Assembly: GCA_040776985.1 (NCBI GenBank)
Contig: JAXGZL010000002.1
Span: forward strand, 620,001-684,000
Length of the DNA: 64,000 nucleotides
Source: UBA6115 sp040776985
Lineage (GTDB): Bacteria; Bacillota; Clostridia; Christensenellales; Aristaeellaceae
Direction of reading: 5' to 3'
The notes under the pieces are model-generated. The model was not told the DNA's origin, did no database searches, and was given only the letters and a program-made list of their open reading frames with translations. The translations under genes and the position numbers were made by a program. Every line of letters starts with the position of its first letter. Within the stretch, counting starts at the first letter, position 1. Below, piece after piece: positions 40,488 through 49,405 of the stretch.

Positions 40488-41707
40488 TGTCCTCCATGCT
40501 TGACAGGCTGCGCGCGGCGCAGCCCATCAGCAAAAAAGCCCGGGCTGATCAGCCAGGTGAAAAACCCATGCTGGTCAGACAGACAAGAGCTGAGATTGAA
40601 ACGGATTTGTCAGAAATCTCTTCCCAGACCCTTGCCTACCTTGGCTTGCAGACAGACGATAGTATAGACTTGCGCGATTTTCTGTTTTTGGACACGGAAA
40701 CCACGGGGCTTCGAGGCGGTGCGGGAACCATCGCTTTTTTGATTGGGCTGGGCCAGTTTCAGGATAAGCAGTTTGCCCTCACCCAGTATATGATCCGGGA
40801 CTACCACCAGGAACCGGCCATGCTGCGCCAGGTGTTTGAGCGGTTTAAGCAGGCCAGGTGTCTGGTCACCTTTAACGGCGCCAGCTTTGACATGCCCCTG
40901 CTGGAAAGCAGGGCCACCGTCAACCGCCTGCAGGACATCTGTCAGATCCCTCTGCATCTGGACATGATCCACGCTGCCAGGCGGGTGTTCAAGTTGCGCA
41001 TCCGCCAGTGTTCCCTGACAGGGATAGAGCAGCAGGTGTTTGGGGAAAGCCGCGCGGATGACCTGCCGGGGGCGGAGATCCCCGCCCGTTTTTTCCGGTA
41101 CCTGAAGACAGGGGAGGAGGGGCTGATGCAGGATGTGCTGGAGCACAACGCGCTGGACATCCTCTCCCTGGCAAGGCTGACAGCATTGGTGGCGCAGCTT
41201 CATGAGAGCCCCCTTGCCAGCGCCCACCAAAAGGATATGTTCAGCATTGGCAAGGTCTATGAGAAGCACGGCCAGGTGGAAAAGGCCGCCACCTGCTTCA
41301 GGGCCTGTACGGACCGGGATGTGCGGGTGATGGCAGGGGTTCGCCTGGCCGATATGCTCAAGCGTCACAGAAACAACCTGGAGGCGGCGGATGCCTATGA
41401 AACGCTGCTTTCATCCCAGGCGGCCAGCGCGCATGTGTATACTGCCCTGGCCAAAATCTATGAACACCGCTTGAAGGACCCTGCCCGCGCGCTTGCCATT
41501 GTCAATCAGGGCATGATATATTGTGCAGAACGCAGTTTTTTATCAGAAAAGGCTGCAGAGGATTACGCGGCGCTGGAACACCGTTCCCTGCGCCTGAAGA
41601 GAAAGGTTGAAAAGCAGCGTCATGGGTTTTATGTCCAAGATCAAAGTTCGTTCCGCCCTGTTGAAACACCAGAGGGGCCAGGTGGAGGAAGCGAGGAAGA
41701 TGTATGA
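40487..41707 (+). CDS. YprB-type ribonuclease H-like exonuclease with TPR-like tail
   Basis: 406 residues. Residues ~60-245 form a DEDDh-like 3'-5' exonuclease fold: FLFLDTETTGL (Asp and Glu metal ligands), LVTFNGASFDMPLL (Asn/Asp) and HNALDILSLARL (His/Asp). The remainder is helical, with TPR-like pairs (FSIGKVYEKHGQVEKAATCFRAC; ADAYETLLSSQ). Bacillus YprB and relatives are uncharacterised nucleases. It starts in a TGATG overlap with VanY copy 3, and its last 86 bases are shared in another frame with the TPR gene. Confidence 0.85.
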   Translation: MSSMLDRLRAAQPISKKARADQPGEKPMLVRQTRAEIETDLSEISSQTLAYLGLQTDDSIDLRDFLFLDTETTGLRGGAGTIAFLIGLGQFQDKQFALTQYMIRDYHQEPAMLRQVFERFKQARCLVTFNGASFDMPLLESRATVNRLQDICQIPLHLDMIHAARRVFKLRIRQCSLTGIEQQVFGESRADDLPGAEIPARFFRYLKTGEEGLMQDVLEHNALDILSLARLTALVAQLHESPLASAHQKDMFSIGKVYEKHGQVEKAATCFRACTDRDVRVMAGVRLADMLKRHRNNLEAADAYETLLSSQAASAHVYTALAKIYEHRLKDPARALAIVNQGMIYCAERSFLSEKAAEDYAALEHRSLRLKRKVEKQRHGFYVQDQSSFRPVETPEGPGGGSEEDV

Positions 41708-42344
41708 GGAGCTTTACCGGGATGGGGAGCTTGCCGCCAGCTACATGCTGCCTTACGCCGTCCTTCTGATGCGCTCGGATGAGGAAGGCGCTTTTGAAAA
41801 GGTGAAGGAGATCATGGTGAAGGCGCAGAAGGCGCCTGACATGAACCCGGAACGCAAGCAGCAGCTGCTGATGAACTATGCTGTCGCCAGCTGGAAGACG
41901 GGCGATCTGGACAAGGGCATCCGCCTGCTGGAAGCCTCCCATCGGGAGGCGCCCTGCGGGCTGACCTATCAATCCCTGGGCTTTCTGTATGTGGAAGGCG
42001 GGGACAAGGACAAGGCGCTGACCTATAACCAGCAGGCGTTGGAGTATGACCCGGAGGACCCGGTGTTTCTGGACAATATGGGACAGACCTATTACCGGAT
42101 CATGAACAACCCTAAAAAGGCCAAGCCCTATTTTGAAAAGGCGCATGCCCTGAAGCCCAGCCAGATTGACACCCTGTACTTCCTCTCCCGCTATGACATA
42201 GAGGAAGGAAGGCCGGAGGATGCGCTTGAAAAATTGGAGGACGCGCTGGAAGGCCGCTTTTCCCCATTGAATTACGCCACCCGGGAGATGGTGGAGGATG
42301 AGGTCAGGCGGCTCAAGGCAATGACATCGGGAGGGGACGCTTAG
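41622..42344 (+). CDS. Tetratricopeptide-repeat protein
   Basis: 240 residues, soluble, no signal peptide. At least four TPR-like helix pairs are visible: ALLKHQRGQVEEARKMYEEL, NYAVASWKTGDLDKGIRLLE, SLGFLYVEGGDKDKALTYNQQAL and NMGQTYYRIMNNPKKAKPYFEKA. No catalytic motif; such proteins act as scaffolds. Start ATG 41622 lies 86 bases inside yprB; the next ATGs (41631, 41700) shorten the overlap, but the last would remove the first repeat. The stop shares a base with the M50 gene start (TAGTG). A partner cannot be named. Confidence 0.75.
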   Translation: MGFMSKIKVRSALLKHQRGQVEEARKMYEELYRDGELAASYMLPYAVLLMRSDEEGAFEKVKEIMVKAQKAPDMNPERKQQLLMNYAVASWKTGDLDKGIRLLEASHREAPCGLTYQSLGFLYVEGGDKDKALTYNQQALEYDPEDPVFLDNMGQTYYRIMNNPKKAKPYFEKAHALKPSQIDTLYFLSRYDIEEGRPEDALEKLEDALEGRFSPLNYATREMVEDEVRRLKAMTSGGDA

Positions 42345-43117
42345 TGCTGGACTGGCTGCAGCAGGACCCCTGGGGTTTCCTGCAGTTCATGCTGTACCGT
42401 GCGCCGGCTGTGCTGCTGGCGATCACCCTGCATGAGCTGGCGCACGGCTATGCGGCGCTTAAAAGCGGGGACACCACCGCCCGTGACCGGGGGCGCCTGT
42501 CCCTGAACCCGCTCCATCATCTGGATTTGATCGGCACCATCAGCCTGTTTCTGTTTGGCATCGGCTGGGCAAAGCCCGTGCCCGTCAACCCCAGCCGCTT
42601 CCGTCATCCCCGCAGGGATGACCTGAAGGTGTCTTTGGCGGGGGTGACCACCAACTTTATTCTGTTTCTGCTGGCCACGCTTTTCAGCGTCCTGCTGGGG
42701 CGAATGCTGTACACCGATACGGCGCTCAACTATTTCGGGGCCAATTTTTTCCTGAATTTCCAGCAGAATGGCTTCACCCTTCAGCTTTATCCCCAGGCGG
42801 CGGAAGCGCTGAGCGATGTGTTGAAGCAGCCCTGGCTGCTGCATGTTCAGCGTTTCCTGTTTCAGCTGGCGCTGGTCAACCTGGGCATGGGGCTGTTTAA
42901 CCTGCTGCCCTTCCCGCCGCTGGATGGTTTCCATGTGGTAAACCAGACGATTTTCAAAGGCCAGCTGGATATCAGCGGCAGGGTGTTCCAGATGGCGCAT
43001 CTGGGCCTGATGGCCTTGCTGCTGTTCACCAACTTCATCGGCAACTGGATCAGCCAGGCAATTTACGCCGTGCAAGGGGCCATTCTGCCGGTCTTTCTGG
43101 CCCTTTTCCCGCTGTGA
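42344..43117 (+). CDS. Site-2 protease-family (M50) membrane metalloprotease
   Basis: 257 residues with about five membrane helices. The zinc motif HELAHGYAA (residues ~30-38) sits in the first helix and NLLPFPPLDGFHV, carrying the third zinc ligand Asp, in a later helix: the compact YwhC/SREBP-cleaving-enzyme form without a PDZ domain. Family members cut substrates within the membrane; the target here is unknown. GTG 42344 start. ScpA starts seven bases after its stop; an M50 protease before scpA-scpB is a frequent arrangement in Firmicutes. Confidence 0.93.
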   Translation: MLDWLQQDPWGFLQFMLYRAPAVLLAITLHELAHGYAALKSGDTTARDRGRLSLNPLHHLDLIGTISLFLFGIGWAKPVPVNPSRFRHPRRDDLKVSLAGVTTNFILFLLATLFSVLLGRMLYTDTALNYFGANFFLNFQQNGFTLQLYPQAAEALSDVLKQPWLLHVQRFLFQLALVNLGMGLFNLLPFPPLDGFHVVNQTIFKGQLDISGRVFQMAHLGLMALLLFTNFIGNWISQAIYAVQGAILPVFLALFPL

Positions 43118-43123
43118 TGTGAT

Positions 43124-43870
43124 ATGAGCACCATCCACATCCAACTCTCCCAGTTTGAAGGGCCGCTGGACCTGCTGCTTCACCTGATCGGGCGGGCGAA
43201 GATCGACATCCAGGACATTTTTGTGTCTGAGGTGACCGATCAGTATATACGCATTGTGCAGGCCTCTGAAGCCCTTGATATGGATGAGGCCAGCAGCTTT
43301 GTAGCCATGGCCGCCACCCTGCTTGAGATCAAGAGCCGGGCATTGCTGCCGGTTTTGCCGGATTTGCCGGAGGATGAAATCGCGCCTGAAACGCTGCTGA
43401 TTCAGCAGTTGGAGGAATACGCCCAGTTCAAGCAGATTTCCCTTGAGATGCAGGCTTTTGAGGAAGACGCGGCCAGAAGCTTCAGCAAGCTGCCGGACGA
43501 GTTCCCCCTGCCGCCGCCAGAGCTGGAGATTTCCGGCCTGACCCTGGAGGGCCTGATCCGGGCTTTTATCAACGTCAGCCAGCGGGCGATGGCCCAGCGG
43601 GAGTTGAAGGGGGAGCCGGACAAACAGATCGAAGGGGAGCGCTTCACAGTGTCCGGCTGCATGGCCATGATATTAAGCCGGTCCAGGAAGGAGCCCATCA
43701 AGTTTTCCAGGCTGTTGAGCGACAGCGCCTCCAAGGAAGAGGTGGTGACGGTGTTCCTGGCGATGCTAGAACTGATGAAGCAGGGGAAGGCCTGGGCACA
43801 GCAGGACGCCAATTACCAGGACATCACCCTGTATGTGGGACGCAGAAGAGGAATGGACGATGCAGGATAA
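43124..43870 (+). CDS. scpA: Segregation and condensation protein A
   Basis: Kleisin subunit of the SMC-ScpAB condensin complex, which compacts and segregates the chromosome. 248 residues. The N-terminal IQLSQFEGPLDLLLHLIGRAKIDIQDI block contacts the SMC neck; the middle is acidic and variable, and the C-terminal winged helix (VVTVFLAMLELMKQGKAWAQQ) contacts the SMC head. ATG 43124 follows the M50 gene at short distance and its end overlaps scpB by 11 bases, a coupling normal for this pair. Confidence 0.96.
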   Translation: MSTIHIQLSQFEGPLDLLLHLIGRAKIDIQDIFVSEVTDQYIRIVQASEALDMDEASSFVAMAATLLEIKSRALLPVLPDLPEDEIAPETLLIQQLEEYAQFKQISLEMQAFEEDAARSFSKLPDEFPLPPPELEISGLTLEGLIRAFINVSQRAMAQRELKGEPDKQIEGERFTVSGCMAMILSRSRKEPIKFSRLLSDSASKEEVVTVFLAMLELMKQGKAWAQQDANYQDITLYVGRRRGMDDAG

Positions 43871-44432
43871 CAGACTGACAGGCATTCTGGAAGCCATTTT
43901 GTTTGTGGCAGGCGAGGCGGTAAACCCCGCTGACCTGTCCCAGGCGCTGGAGCAGCCGGAAGAAAAGGTCCTGGAGGCGATTGAACTGCTTGAAACCCGG
44001 TATCAATCGGATGAGCGGGGCCTTGCCATCAAGCGCTTTGGCGGCAAGGTGCAGCTGATTACCAAGGCGGACTATGCCCCCTATATCGAACAAGTGCTGC
44101 AGCCCATCAAGCGCCAGTCCCTCAGCCAGTCCGCCCTGGAAACCCTCTCCATCATCGCCTACAAGCAGCCGGTGACCCGGATGGAGGTGGAGGCGATCCG
44201 CGGGGTGGGCAGCGACTATGCCATCCAGTCCCTGATCTCCAAGCGCATGGTGCGGGAGATGGGGCGCAAGGACACCCTGGGACGGCCTATCCTTTACGGC
44301 ACCACCGACCAGTTCCTGTCCCATTTTGGCCTTCGTAGCCTGCAGGAACTGCCGGACATCCCGCAGATGGATGAACAGACCACCTTCCTGGACGACGAGG
44401 AACTGCTGGCAGAGTACAGCCGGACCAACTGA
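43860..44432 (+). CDS. scpB: Segregation and condensation protein B
   Basis: Dimeric double winged-helix partner of ScpA in condensin. 190 residues. LTGILEAILFVAGEAVNPADLSQAL at the N terminus and QSLSQSALETLSIIAYKQPVTRMEVEAIRGVGSDYAI, the most conserved ScpB segment, are complete; GRPILYGTTDQFLSHFGL closes the second domain. Start ATG 43860 follows AGAGGAA; the frame extends upstream to 43833 but only inside scpA. It is the last gene before a strong terminator. Confidence 0.96.
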   Translation: MQDNRLTGILEAILFVAGEAVNPADLSQALEQPEEKVLEAIELLETRYQSDERGLAIKRFGGKVQLITKADYAPYIEQVLQPIKRQSLSQSALETLSIIAYKQPVTRMEVEAIRGVGSDYAIQSLISKRMVREMGRKDTLGRPILYGTTDQFLSHFGLRSLQELPDIPQMDEQTTFLDDEELLAEYSRTN

Positions 44433-44445
44433 AGCAATACAAGCG

Positions 44446-44486
44446 AAAAGGGCTTGCCGCGATACACGACAAGCCCTTTTGTTTTT
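44446..44486. terminator. Bidirectional intrinsic terminator between scpB and the lipoprotein gene
   Basis: AAAAGGGCTTG (44446-44456) pairs with CAAGCCCTTTT (44470-44480), loop 13 bases. On the plus strand TTTTGTTTTT follows; on the minus strand the A-run gives T residues. It separates two convergent genes. Confidence 0.88.
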
Positions 44487-44494
44487 GGCTTTAT

Positions 44495-45295
44495 TTACAG
44501 GGTTTTCAGGGTGTCCCTGATGTGGCTGTAGACCTTGGTATAGTCGGAATTGTAGTTGGCCGGGCAGGAGAAGTGCAGCATCAGCAGCTTGTCATTGTCA
44601 AGCAGCGCCATGTGCACCCGGCCCCTGACCACGGTGCCGTCATGCATGACGCCGCGGTAGTTGACATAGTAGCCGTTCTTGCCCATCAGGGTGCGCTCCG
44701 CCGTGTCGTACAGCCGCCAGTCCTTGTAGTTGACCTTGCCCAAGTCGGTGGTGTAGTTGCGCACATCCTGCTTCATGTTGTTGGCTGTGTAGTTCTTTTG
44801 AACGTTGGACAGCTGCAGAATAAACTGGGTGGTGTGATTGTCCTTTTGCTGCTCCGGCGGCTCCGTCAGGATGAAGGTATCCGGCTGGCTTTCGTCCACC
44901 TGATAGCCCGCCACACACTCAAAAGTCAGGCCCAGCTTGCTGGCGGTGTAGCTGGCATAGGTGAAGGTCATCGCCTGGCGCGGGGTGGGGGTGGGCATGT
45001 CAATGGGGTCCAGGGGAATAGGGGTGGCGCCGGCATACAGCGGAACGCCCATTTCATTCACCTGGGTTTCGGCGGTAATCATCCCGGAATCCTCTTCCGA
45101 GCTGGGGTCATAGCCTTCCGGCACCCCTTCAATGCTGGGCATATCGGTGGGCACCTCCATGGGAGACTGCTGCACGGCGGTGGTGGGCGCCGGGGTGCTT
45201 TCAGTGACCACAGGCGGGTTGTCCTTGGGCTGGCAGGCAGACAGCAGAAGGATGGCTGCCAGGATAGTGAGGATGGTCAACAGGCGTTTATTCAT
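44495..45295 (-). CDS. Lipoprotein of unknown function
   Basis: 266 residues. The signal MNKRLLTILTILAAILLLSAC ends in a lipobox (LLSAC), so Cys21 should be lipidated. Residues ~25-100 are a Pro/Thr/Glu-rich linker; the folded part (~105-266) is a mixed alpha/beta domain with TFECVAGYQVDESQP, a Tyr/Asn-rich middle and MALLDNDKLLMLHFSCPANY, reminiscent of small PsbP-like or DUF1795-type lipoproteins, but I cannot name a family. Single gene with its own promoter and terminator, facing scpB. GGAGGATC precedes the ATG. Confidence 0.78.
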   Translation of the reverse strand: MNKRLLTILTILAAILLLSACQPKDNPPVVTESTPAPTTAVQQSPMEVPTDMPSIEGVPEGYDPSSEEDSGMITAETQVNEMGVPLYAGATPIPLDPIDMPTPTPRQAMTFTYASYTASKLGLTFECVAGYQVDESQPDTFILTEPPEQQKDNHTTQFILQLSNVQKNYTANNMKQDVRNYTTDLGKVNYKDWRLYDTAERTLMGKNGYYVNYRGVMHDGTVVRGRVHMALLDNDKLLMLHFSCPANYNSDYTKVYSHIRDTLKTL

Positions 45296-45340
45296 ACAGA
45301 TGATCCTCCGTCCATTGGAATAAGCACATCAGTTAAAACT

Positions 45341-45369
45341 ATTGTAACAATTATGGGCCAAAGCGTCAA
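45341..45369 (-). promoter_or_regulatory. SigA-type promoter of the lipoprotein gene
   Basis: On the minus strand TTGACG (45364-45369) and TACAAT (45341-45346) with a 17-base spacer, 45 bases before the ATG. Confidence 0.78.
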
Positions 45370-45396
45370 GCAAAACAAAATGAAATGGCGAAATTG

Positions 45397-46449
45397 TTAC
45401 AAGAGGCGCCTGTAAGCCCGATCCGGGTCAAAGGGCTCACCGTCTGCTTCCTCTGCTTCGATGGCTGCATTCAGGCCTTCATCGCTTACAAATTCATCTT
45501 CCATGAAGTATACGGGATGATACACCCGGCGGTCCAGGGCAAAGACCCGGTCACTGAATTCCCCCGGTCGGGTGCGCCTGAGGGCGGTCTGCATTTCATT
45601 CAGTTTTGCATCCAGGTCATCCAGCTGGCTGAGCACCTCCGCTTCCGGAAACAGCGGTTTCCTCGGGCTGCCATACTCCGGTATGCCGTGGTGGCTGATG
45701 ATCATGTGCTCCAACAGCAGGGCATATTCCTCATCCTCAGGATATCCCAGCGCCCTGGCAGCGTCCCTGACCTCCGCAACGCCGGTCACCAGGTGCCCCA
45801 GAAGAAGGCCTTCCTTGGAATATTCGCTCACATTGCCCAGGGTATCAGAGATCATCTCAGTCAGCTTGCCCAGGTCGTGCAGGATGATGCCAGCCAGCAG
45901 CAGGTCCCCGTCCAGGTAGGGATAGCAGGGGAGGATGGCCTGGGCCACCCGGATCATATCGGTCAGGTGGTGCAGCAGGCCGCTGCGCTCCGCATGGTGC
46001 ATGCTCTGGGCAGCGGGATAATAATGCAGCTTGTCGCCTGCCCTTTTCACCATTTCGCTGGTGATGGCCTTCACCACCGGGTTTTCCATCCCCTCAATCA
46101 CCGACATGATCTCGGCAAACATTTCGTCAGAAGGGCGCGGGGCCGCTGCCACCAGGGCGGACAGATCCACCTGATCCTGCACCTCCGGCTCGCGGTAGCG
46201 GTCAATCTTGAACTGCAAACGCTTGTTGTACTCCGTCACGCTGCCCCGCACCTTCAGCACAGAGCCTGGGGCAGGGGGCGCGTCATCACAGTTCCATACC
46301 TTGGCATTGATGTCCCCGGTGTTGTCGGACAGGGTAATGTCAAGGTAGGGCTCATTGTTGCGGTTCAGGCGCTTTTCAGAGGATTTGACCAGTAGAAAGC
46401 CTTCAAATCGCTCGTCCTTTTGCAGTTGGTTGATTTTCGCTTGGTTCAT
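45397..46449 (-). CDS. yhaM: 3'-5' exoribonuclease YhaM-type (OB-fold plus HD domain)
   Basis: 350 residues. An N-terminal OB-fold (FEGFLLVKSSEKRLNRNNEPYLDITLSDNTGDINAKVW-like strands, ~15-100) binds nucleic acid and a C-terminal HD phosphohydrolase domain carries HHAERSGLLHHL, GIILHDLGK and MIISHHG. Bacillus YhaM is a 3'-5' RNA/DNA exonuclease. Start ATG 46449 (MNQAKINQ) follows AGGAGAGTG; the longer frame to 46485 lies inside dnaB. It is the last gene of the DUF2232-rplI-dnaB-yhaM run; the dnaB stop precedes its ATG by one base. Confidence 0.92.
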   Translation of the reverse strand: MNQAKINQLQKDERFEGFLLVKSSEKRLNRNNEPYLDITLSDNTGDINAKVWNCDDAPPAPGSVLKVRGSVTEYNKRLQFKIDRYREPEVQDQVDLSALVAAAPRPSDEMFAEIMSVIEGMENPVVKAITSEMVKRAGDKLHYYPAAQSMHHAERSGLLHHLTDMIRVAQAILPCYPYLDGDLLLAGIILHDLGKLTEMISDTLGNVSEYSKEGLLLGHLVTGVAEVRDAARALGYPEDEEYALLLEHMIISHHGIPEYGSPRKPLFPEAEVLSQLDDLDAKLNEMQTALRRTRPGEFSDRVFALDRRVYHPVYFMEDEFVSDEGLNAAIEAEEADGEPFDPDRAYRRLL

Positions 46450-46450
46450 A

Positions 46451-47830
46451 TCACTCTCCTGATGGCTGATCGTAGCGGTTCTCAAAGAGGGTAAAGTCCT
46501 CGTTCCAGTTGAGCAGGATGGTGTTCAAGGGACCATTTCTTTGTTTGGCCACGATCACCTCCGCCTCGCTGGGGTCAATGCCCTCTTCCTTGTTGTAATA
46601 ATATGGCCTGTGCAGGAACATCACCACGTCGGCGTCCTGCTCGATGGAGCCGGAGTCACGCAGGTCTGACAGCACAGGGCGGATGCTGCCGGTGCGCTTC
46701 ACATTGGCGCGGGACAGCTGGGCGCAAGCCAGCAGCGGCACCTTCAGCTCCAGGGCGATACCCTTGAGCTTTCTGGAAATCTCGCTCACTTCCAGCTGAC
46801 GGTTCTCCACCCGGCCATCCGCTGTCATCAGCTGCATATAGTCCAGCACAATCAGGTCAAGCCCCCGCTCCATCATCAGGCGGCGGCAGCGGCTGCGCAG
46901 CTGGGCCGGGGTGAGGGAGGAACTGTCATCCAGATACATCTTGGTTTCAGACAGGGGGGAGAGGGCGCTTGCCAGCCGCTCCCAGTCCTTGTCGGTCAAG
47001 GCGCCGGAGCGGATGCGCTGCATGTTCACCCGGGCATCCCCGCAGAGCATGCGCATGGCCAGCTGTTCCTTGGGCATTTCCAGGCTGAACACTGCCACTG
47101 ACTTGCCATAGTGGGCGGCGTAGGAGGCGATGTTCATCGCAAAGCTGGTTTTGCCCATGCTGGGACGGGCCCCCACCAGAACCAGCTCACCCGGATGCAG
47201 CCCGGTAAGCAGCCGGTCAAGCAGTGCAAAACCGGTGGGAACCCCGTTTATGCTGCCCTTGTTGCGCACCAGTTCTTCAATCTGGGCCAGGGTGGCCTTC
47301 ATCACCTCCCGAATGGGGGTGAGCTGCTCTGCTCCGGTGCGCTTCATGACGATGTCAAAAATTGCCTTTTCAGCAAACAGCAGCGTTTCTTCCAGGGTCA
47401 GCTTCTCTTCAAAGCAGGTCTGGGTGATGTCAGAGGACGCGGTGATCAGTTTCCTCAGCGTGGATTTTTCAAGAACGATGTCCAGATAGTGCTTCAAATG
47501 CGCGGTGGTGGGCACCGCCCGGATCAGCTCGATCAAATAGGCTGTGCCCCCGACGCCTGAGACAGCGCCAGTGCGCTTTAACTCCGCGTCCATGGTGACC
47601 AGGTCAATGGCCCTTGCCTGGCCAAAGAGGGTTTTCATGGCGGAAAACAGCGCGGCATGCTGAGGATAGTAGAAATCATCCGGGGACAGCGCTTCCATCA
47701 CCAGGGTCAGGGCAGCGGAATCCTGCAGGGCAGCGCCTAAAACAGACTGCTCTGCCTCCATGCTCTGGGGCGGGATGCGCAGTTGGTCTTCACCAAATCC
47801 AGACATGGCCCGGGCCTGTTCAATGCTCAT
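46451..47830 (-). CDS. dnaB: Replicative DNA helicase DnaB
   Basis: Hexameric 5'-3' helicase of the replication fork (DnaC in Bacillus naming). 459 residues. N-terminal primase-binding helical domain (PQSMEAEQSVLGAAL...DDFYYPQH), a linker, then the RecA-like motor: LVLVGARPSMGKTSFAMNIA (Walker A), VAVFSLEMPKEQLAMRML, LDLIVLDYMQLM (Walker B) and LSRANVKR...LSDLRDSGSIEQDADVV with the arginine finger. Normal length, no intein. ATG ten bases after the rplI stop. Confidence 0.97.
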   Translation of the reverse strand: MSIEQARAMSGFGEDQLRIPPQSMEAEQSVLGAALQDSAALTLVMEALSPDDFYYPQHAALFSAMKTLFGQARAIDLVTMDAELKRTGAVSGVGGTAYLIELIRAVPTTAHLKHYLDIVLEKSTLRKLITASSDITQTCFEEKLTLEETLLFAEKAIFDIVMKRTGAEQLTPIREVMKATLAQIEELVRNKGSINGVPTGFALLDRLLTGLHPGELVLVGARPSMGKTSFAMNIASYAAHYGKSVAVFSLEMPKEQLAMRMLCGDARVNMQRIRSGALTDKDWERLASALSPLSETKMYLDDSSSLTPAQLRSRCRRLMMERGLDLIVLDYMQLMTADGRVENRQLEVSEISRKLKGIALELKVPLLACAQLSRANVKRTGSIRPVLSDLRDSGSIEQDADVVMFLHRPYYYNKEEGIDPSEAEVIVAKQRNGPLNTILLNWNEDFTLFENRYDQPSGE

Positions 47831-47840
47831 AAACCCCTCG

Positions 47841-48290
47841 TTATGACAGGGCGGTCACGCTGATGGTGATGGATGCCTTGACCCCGGTATAAAGGGACAG
47901 GGTGGCCTGGGTGTCGCCCAGCGTACGGATGGGCTCTGCCAGGTCAATCTTGCGCCGGTCCACATCCACCTTCAGCTGGGATTTGATGGCATCCGCCACC
48001 TCCTGGGGGGTGACGCTGCCATACAGGCGTCCCTTGTCCCCGCTCTTTGCCTTGATTTCAACGGTTTTACCGTTGATTTTCCGGGCCAGCTCCTCCGCTT
48101 CCTTGACGCGGGCCGCTTCCTCTGCCCGTTCCTTGGCCTGGCGGCGCTCCACTTCCTTTACGGCGTTCGGGGTCGCTTCCATGGCCCATTTTCGGGGGAA
48201 GAGGTAGTTGCGGGCAAAGCCGTCTGATACGTTGACAATCTCGTTTTTCTTGCCAGTGCCAGGAACGTCCTGCAACAGAATAATCTTCAT
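47841..48290 (-). CDS. rplI: 50S ribosomal protein L9
   Basis: 23S rRNA-binding protein with two globular domains joined by a long helix. 149 residues, the normal size. MKIILLQDVPGTGKKNEIVNVSDGFARNYLFP is diagnostic for the N-terminal domain; the connecting helix is Glu/Arg/Ala-rich, and the C-terminal domain has SGDKGRLYGSVTPQEVADAI. AGGAGG lies just before the ATG. Placed between DUF2232 and dnaB as in most Firmicutes, except that gdpP is absent upstream. Confidence 0.98.
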   Translation of the reverse strand: MKIILLQDVPGTGKKNEIVNVSDGFARNYLFPRKWAMEATPNAVKEVERRQAKERAEEAARVKEAEELARKINGKTVEIKAKSGDKGRLYGSVTPQEVADAIKSQLKVDVDRRKIDLAEPIRTLGDTQATLSLYTGVKASITISVTALS

Positions 48291-48306
48291 TGGAAACCTC
48301 CTTCAT

Positions 48307-49380
48307 TCACTCTCCGGTTTCCCGGTTGATTGGTCTTAATCCTCTTGTGTCCCGCATCTGGTCCAGTATTCCGATGAAGACCAGCATGGGCTGCAGGACG
48401 GTGAACAACAGCAGCAGGATCAGGCGCCTCAGCCAGGCGCGCATGCTGCCCTGATGGAAACGGTGGCTGAGGACCGCCAGGCCCTGGATGGCATACACCG
48501 CATAAAACACATTGAACATCAGCGACCCTGCCAGCTGAATCACAGGGGATCTGCTGATGAGCATCAAAAGATACCCCGCCGCCAGCACCCAGAGCCGCTT
48601 GCCCAGCGCCAGGGGGATATGCCAGGTTTCAAAGCTTGGCATGCCCAGATCAGGGCAGCTGTCCGGTTGGGCGGATTTTCCCGCGCGCAGGGCGATGTTG
48701 CTGCCAAGGGCGCTGATATACAGGGCGAAACTGGTCAGCAGACCCTGGAAAAGGGACTTCATCAGGATGCTGATTCGGAGGGTAATCTGCTGATAAAACT
48801 CCTTCAGCACCGCAGGGGTAAAGGTCCAGCCCTTGCCGTTCTCGATGAATACCTGGGTGCCTTCCGGCTGCCCGTGGGACAGGAAGCCGCCCTTCCAGAA
48901 GTTGTACAACAGGGCGTCCCGCTGGGGGAATTGGTCAAGCCCCGCGATTACAGCCTCAGAGGTAAAGCCAAACAGGTCGCTTCCTGTAACCCTCTGGAGC
49001 AGCAGGTAAATGGCCAGGGTGCCGGCGATAAAGGCAGCCAGCACCGCAAGCAATGCCCTGGTCCAGGGCAGCTTTAATTCAATGGCAGTGAGCAGGGCGA
49101 TGCCTGCCGACAGGGCATAGGCCAAGACCAGCAGCCCGGGCATGCCAAAAATGCGGTATGCGCCAAAGGCAATGATGCCGCCTGCCAGCGCCAGGGCAGC
49201 CCAGCCGCCCACCGCAGCCAGCACCAGGCCCGCCAGGGGGAACAGAAGAATTCCTGCGCTGACAAAATACAGAGCAGCCATGGGAAGGACAGACATCCCA
49301 TAGATCAGGCCGAGGAGCAGCCCCAGCAATATCAGGCTGCGCCTGGGATTAGTCAATATCCTGATGCTGTTCACCTCCAT
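48307..49380 (-). CDS. DUF2232-family membrane protein (YybS-like)
   Basis: 357 residues, polytopic, about eight hydrophobic helices starting near residue 20 (LILLGLLLGLIYGMSVLPMAALYFVSAGILLFPLAGLVLA region) and ending around residue 340. The family sits next to rplI/dnaB in Firmicutes; its function is unknown, though the S-component-like fold suggests transport or sensing. Start ATG 49380 is chosen because the next upstream ATG (49407) lies within the -10 box of the promoter and could not be transcribed. GGAG lies 11 bases before the start. First gene of the operon. Confidence 0.82.
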   Translation of the reverse strand: MEVNSIRILTNPRRSLILLGLLLGLIYGMSVLPMAALYFVSAGILLFPLAGLVLAAVGGWAALALAGGIIAFGAYRIFGMPGLLVLAYALSAGIALLTAIELKLPWTRALLAVLAAFIAGTLAIYLLLQRVTGSDLFGFTSEAVIAGLDQFPQRDALLYNFWKGGFLSHGQPEGTQVFIENGKGWTFTPAVLKEFYQQITLRISILMKSLFQGLLTSFALYISALGSNIALRAGKSAQPDSCPDLGMPSFETWHIPLALGKRLWVLAAGYLLMLISRSPVIQLAGSLMFNVFYAVYAIQGLAVLSHRFHQGSMRAWLRRLILLLLFTVLQPMLVFIGILDQMRDTRGLRPINRETGE

Positions 49381-49405
49381 GCCTGTTTTATCTCCGGTTC
49401 CAATC

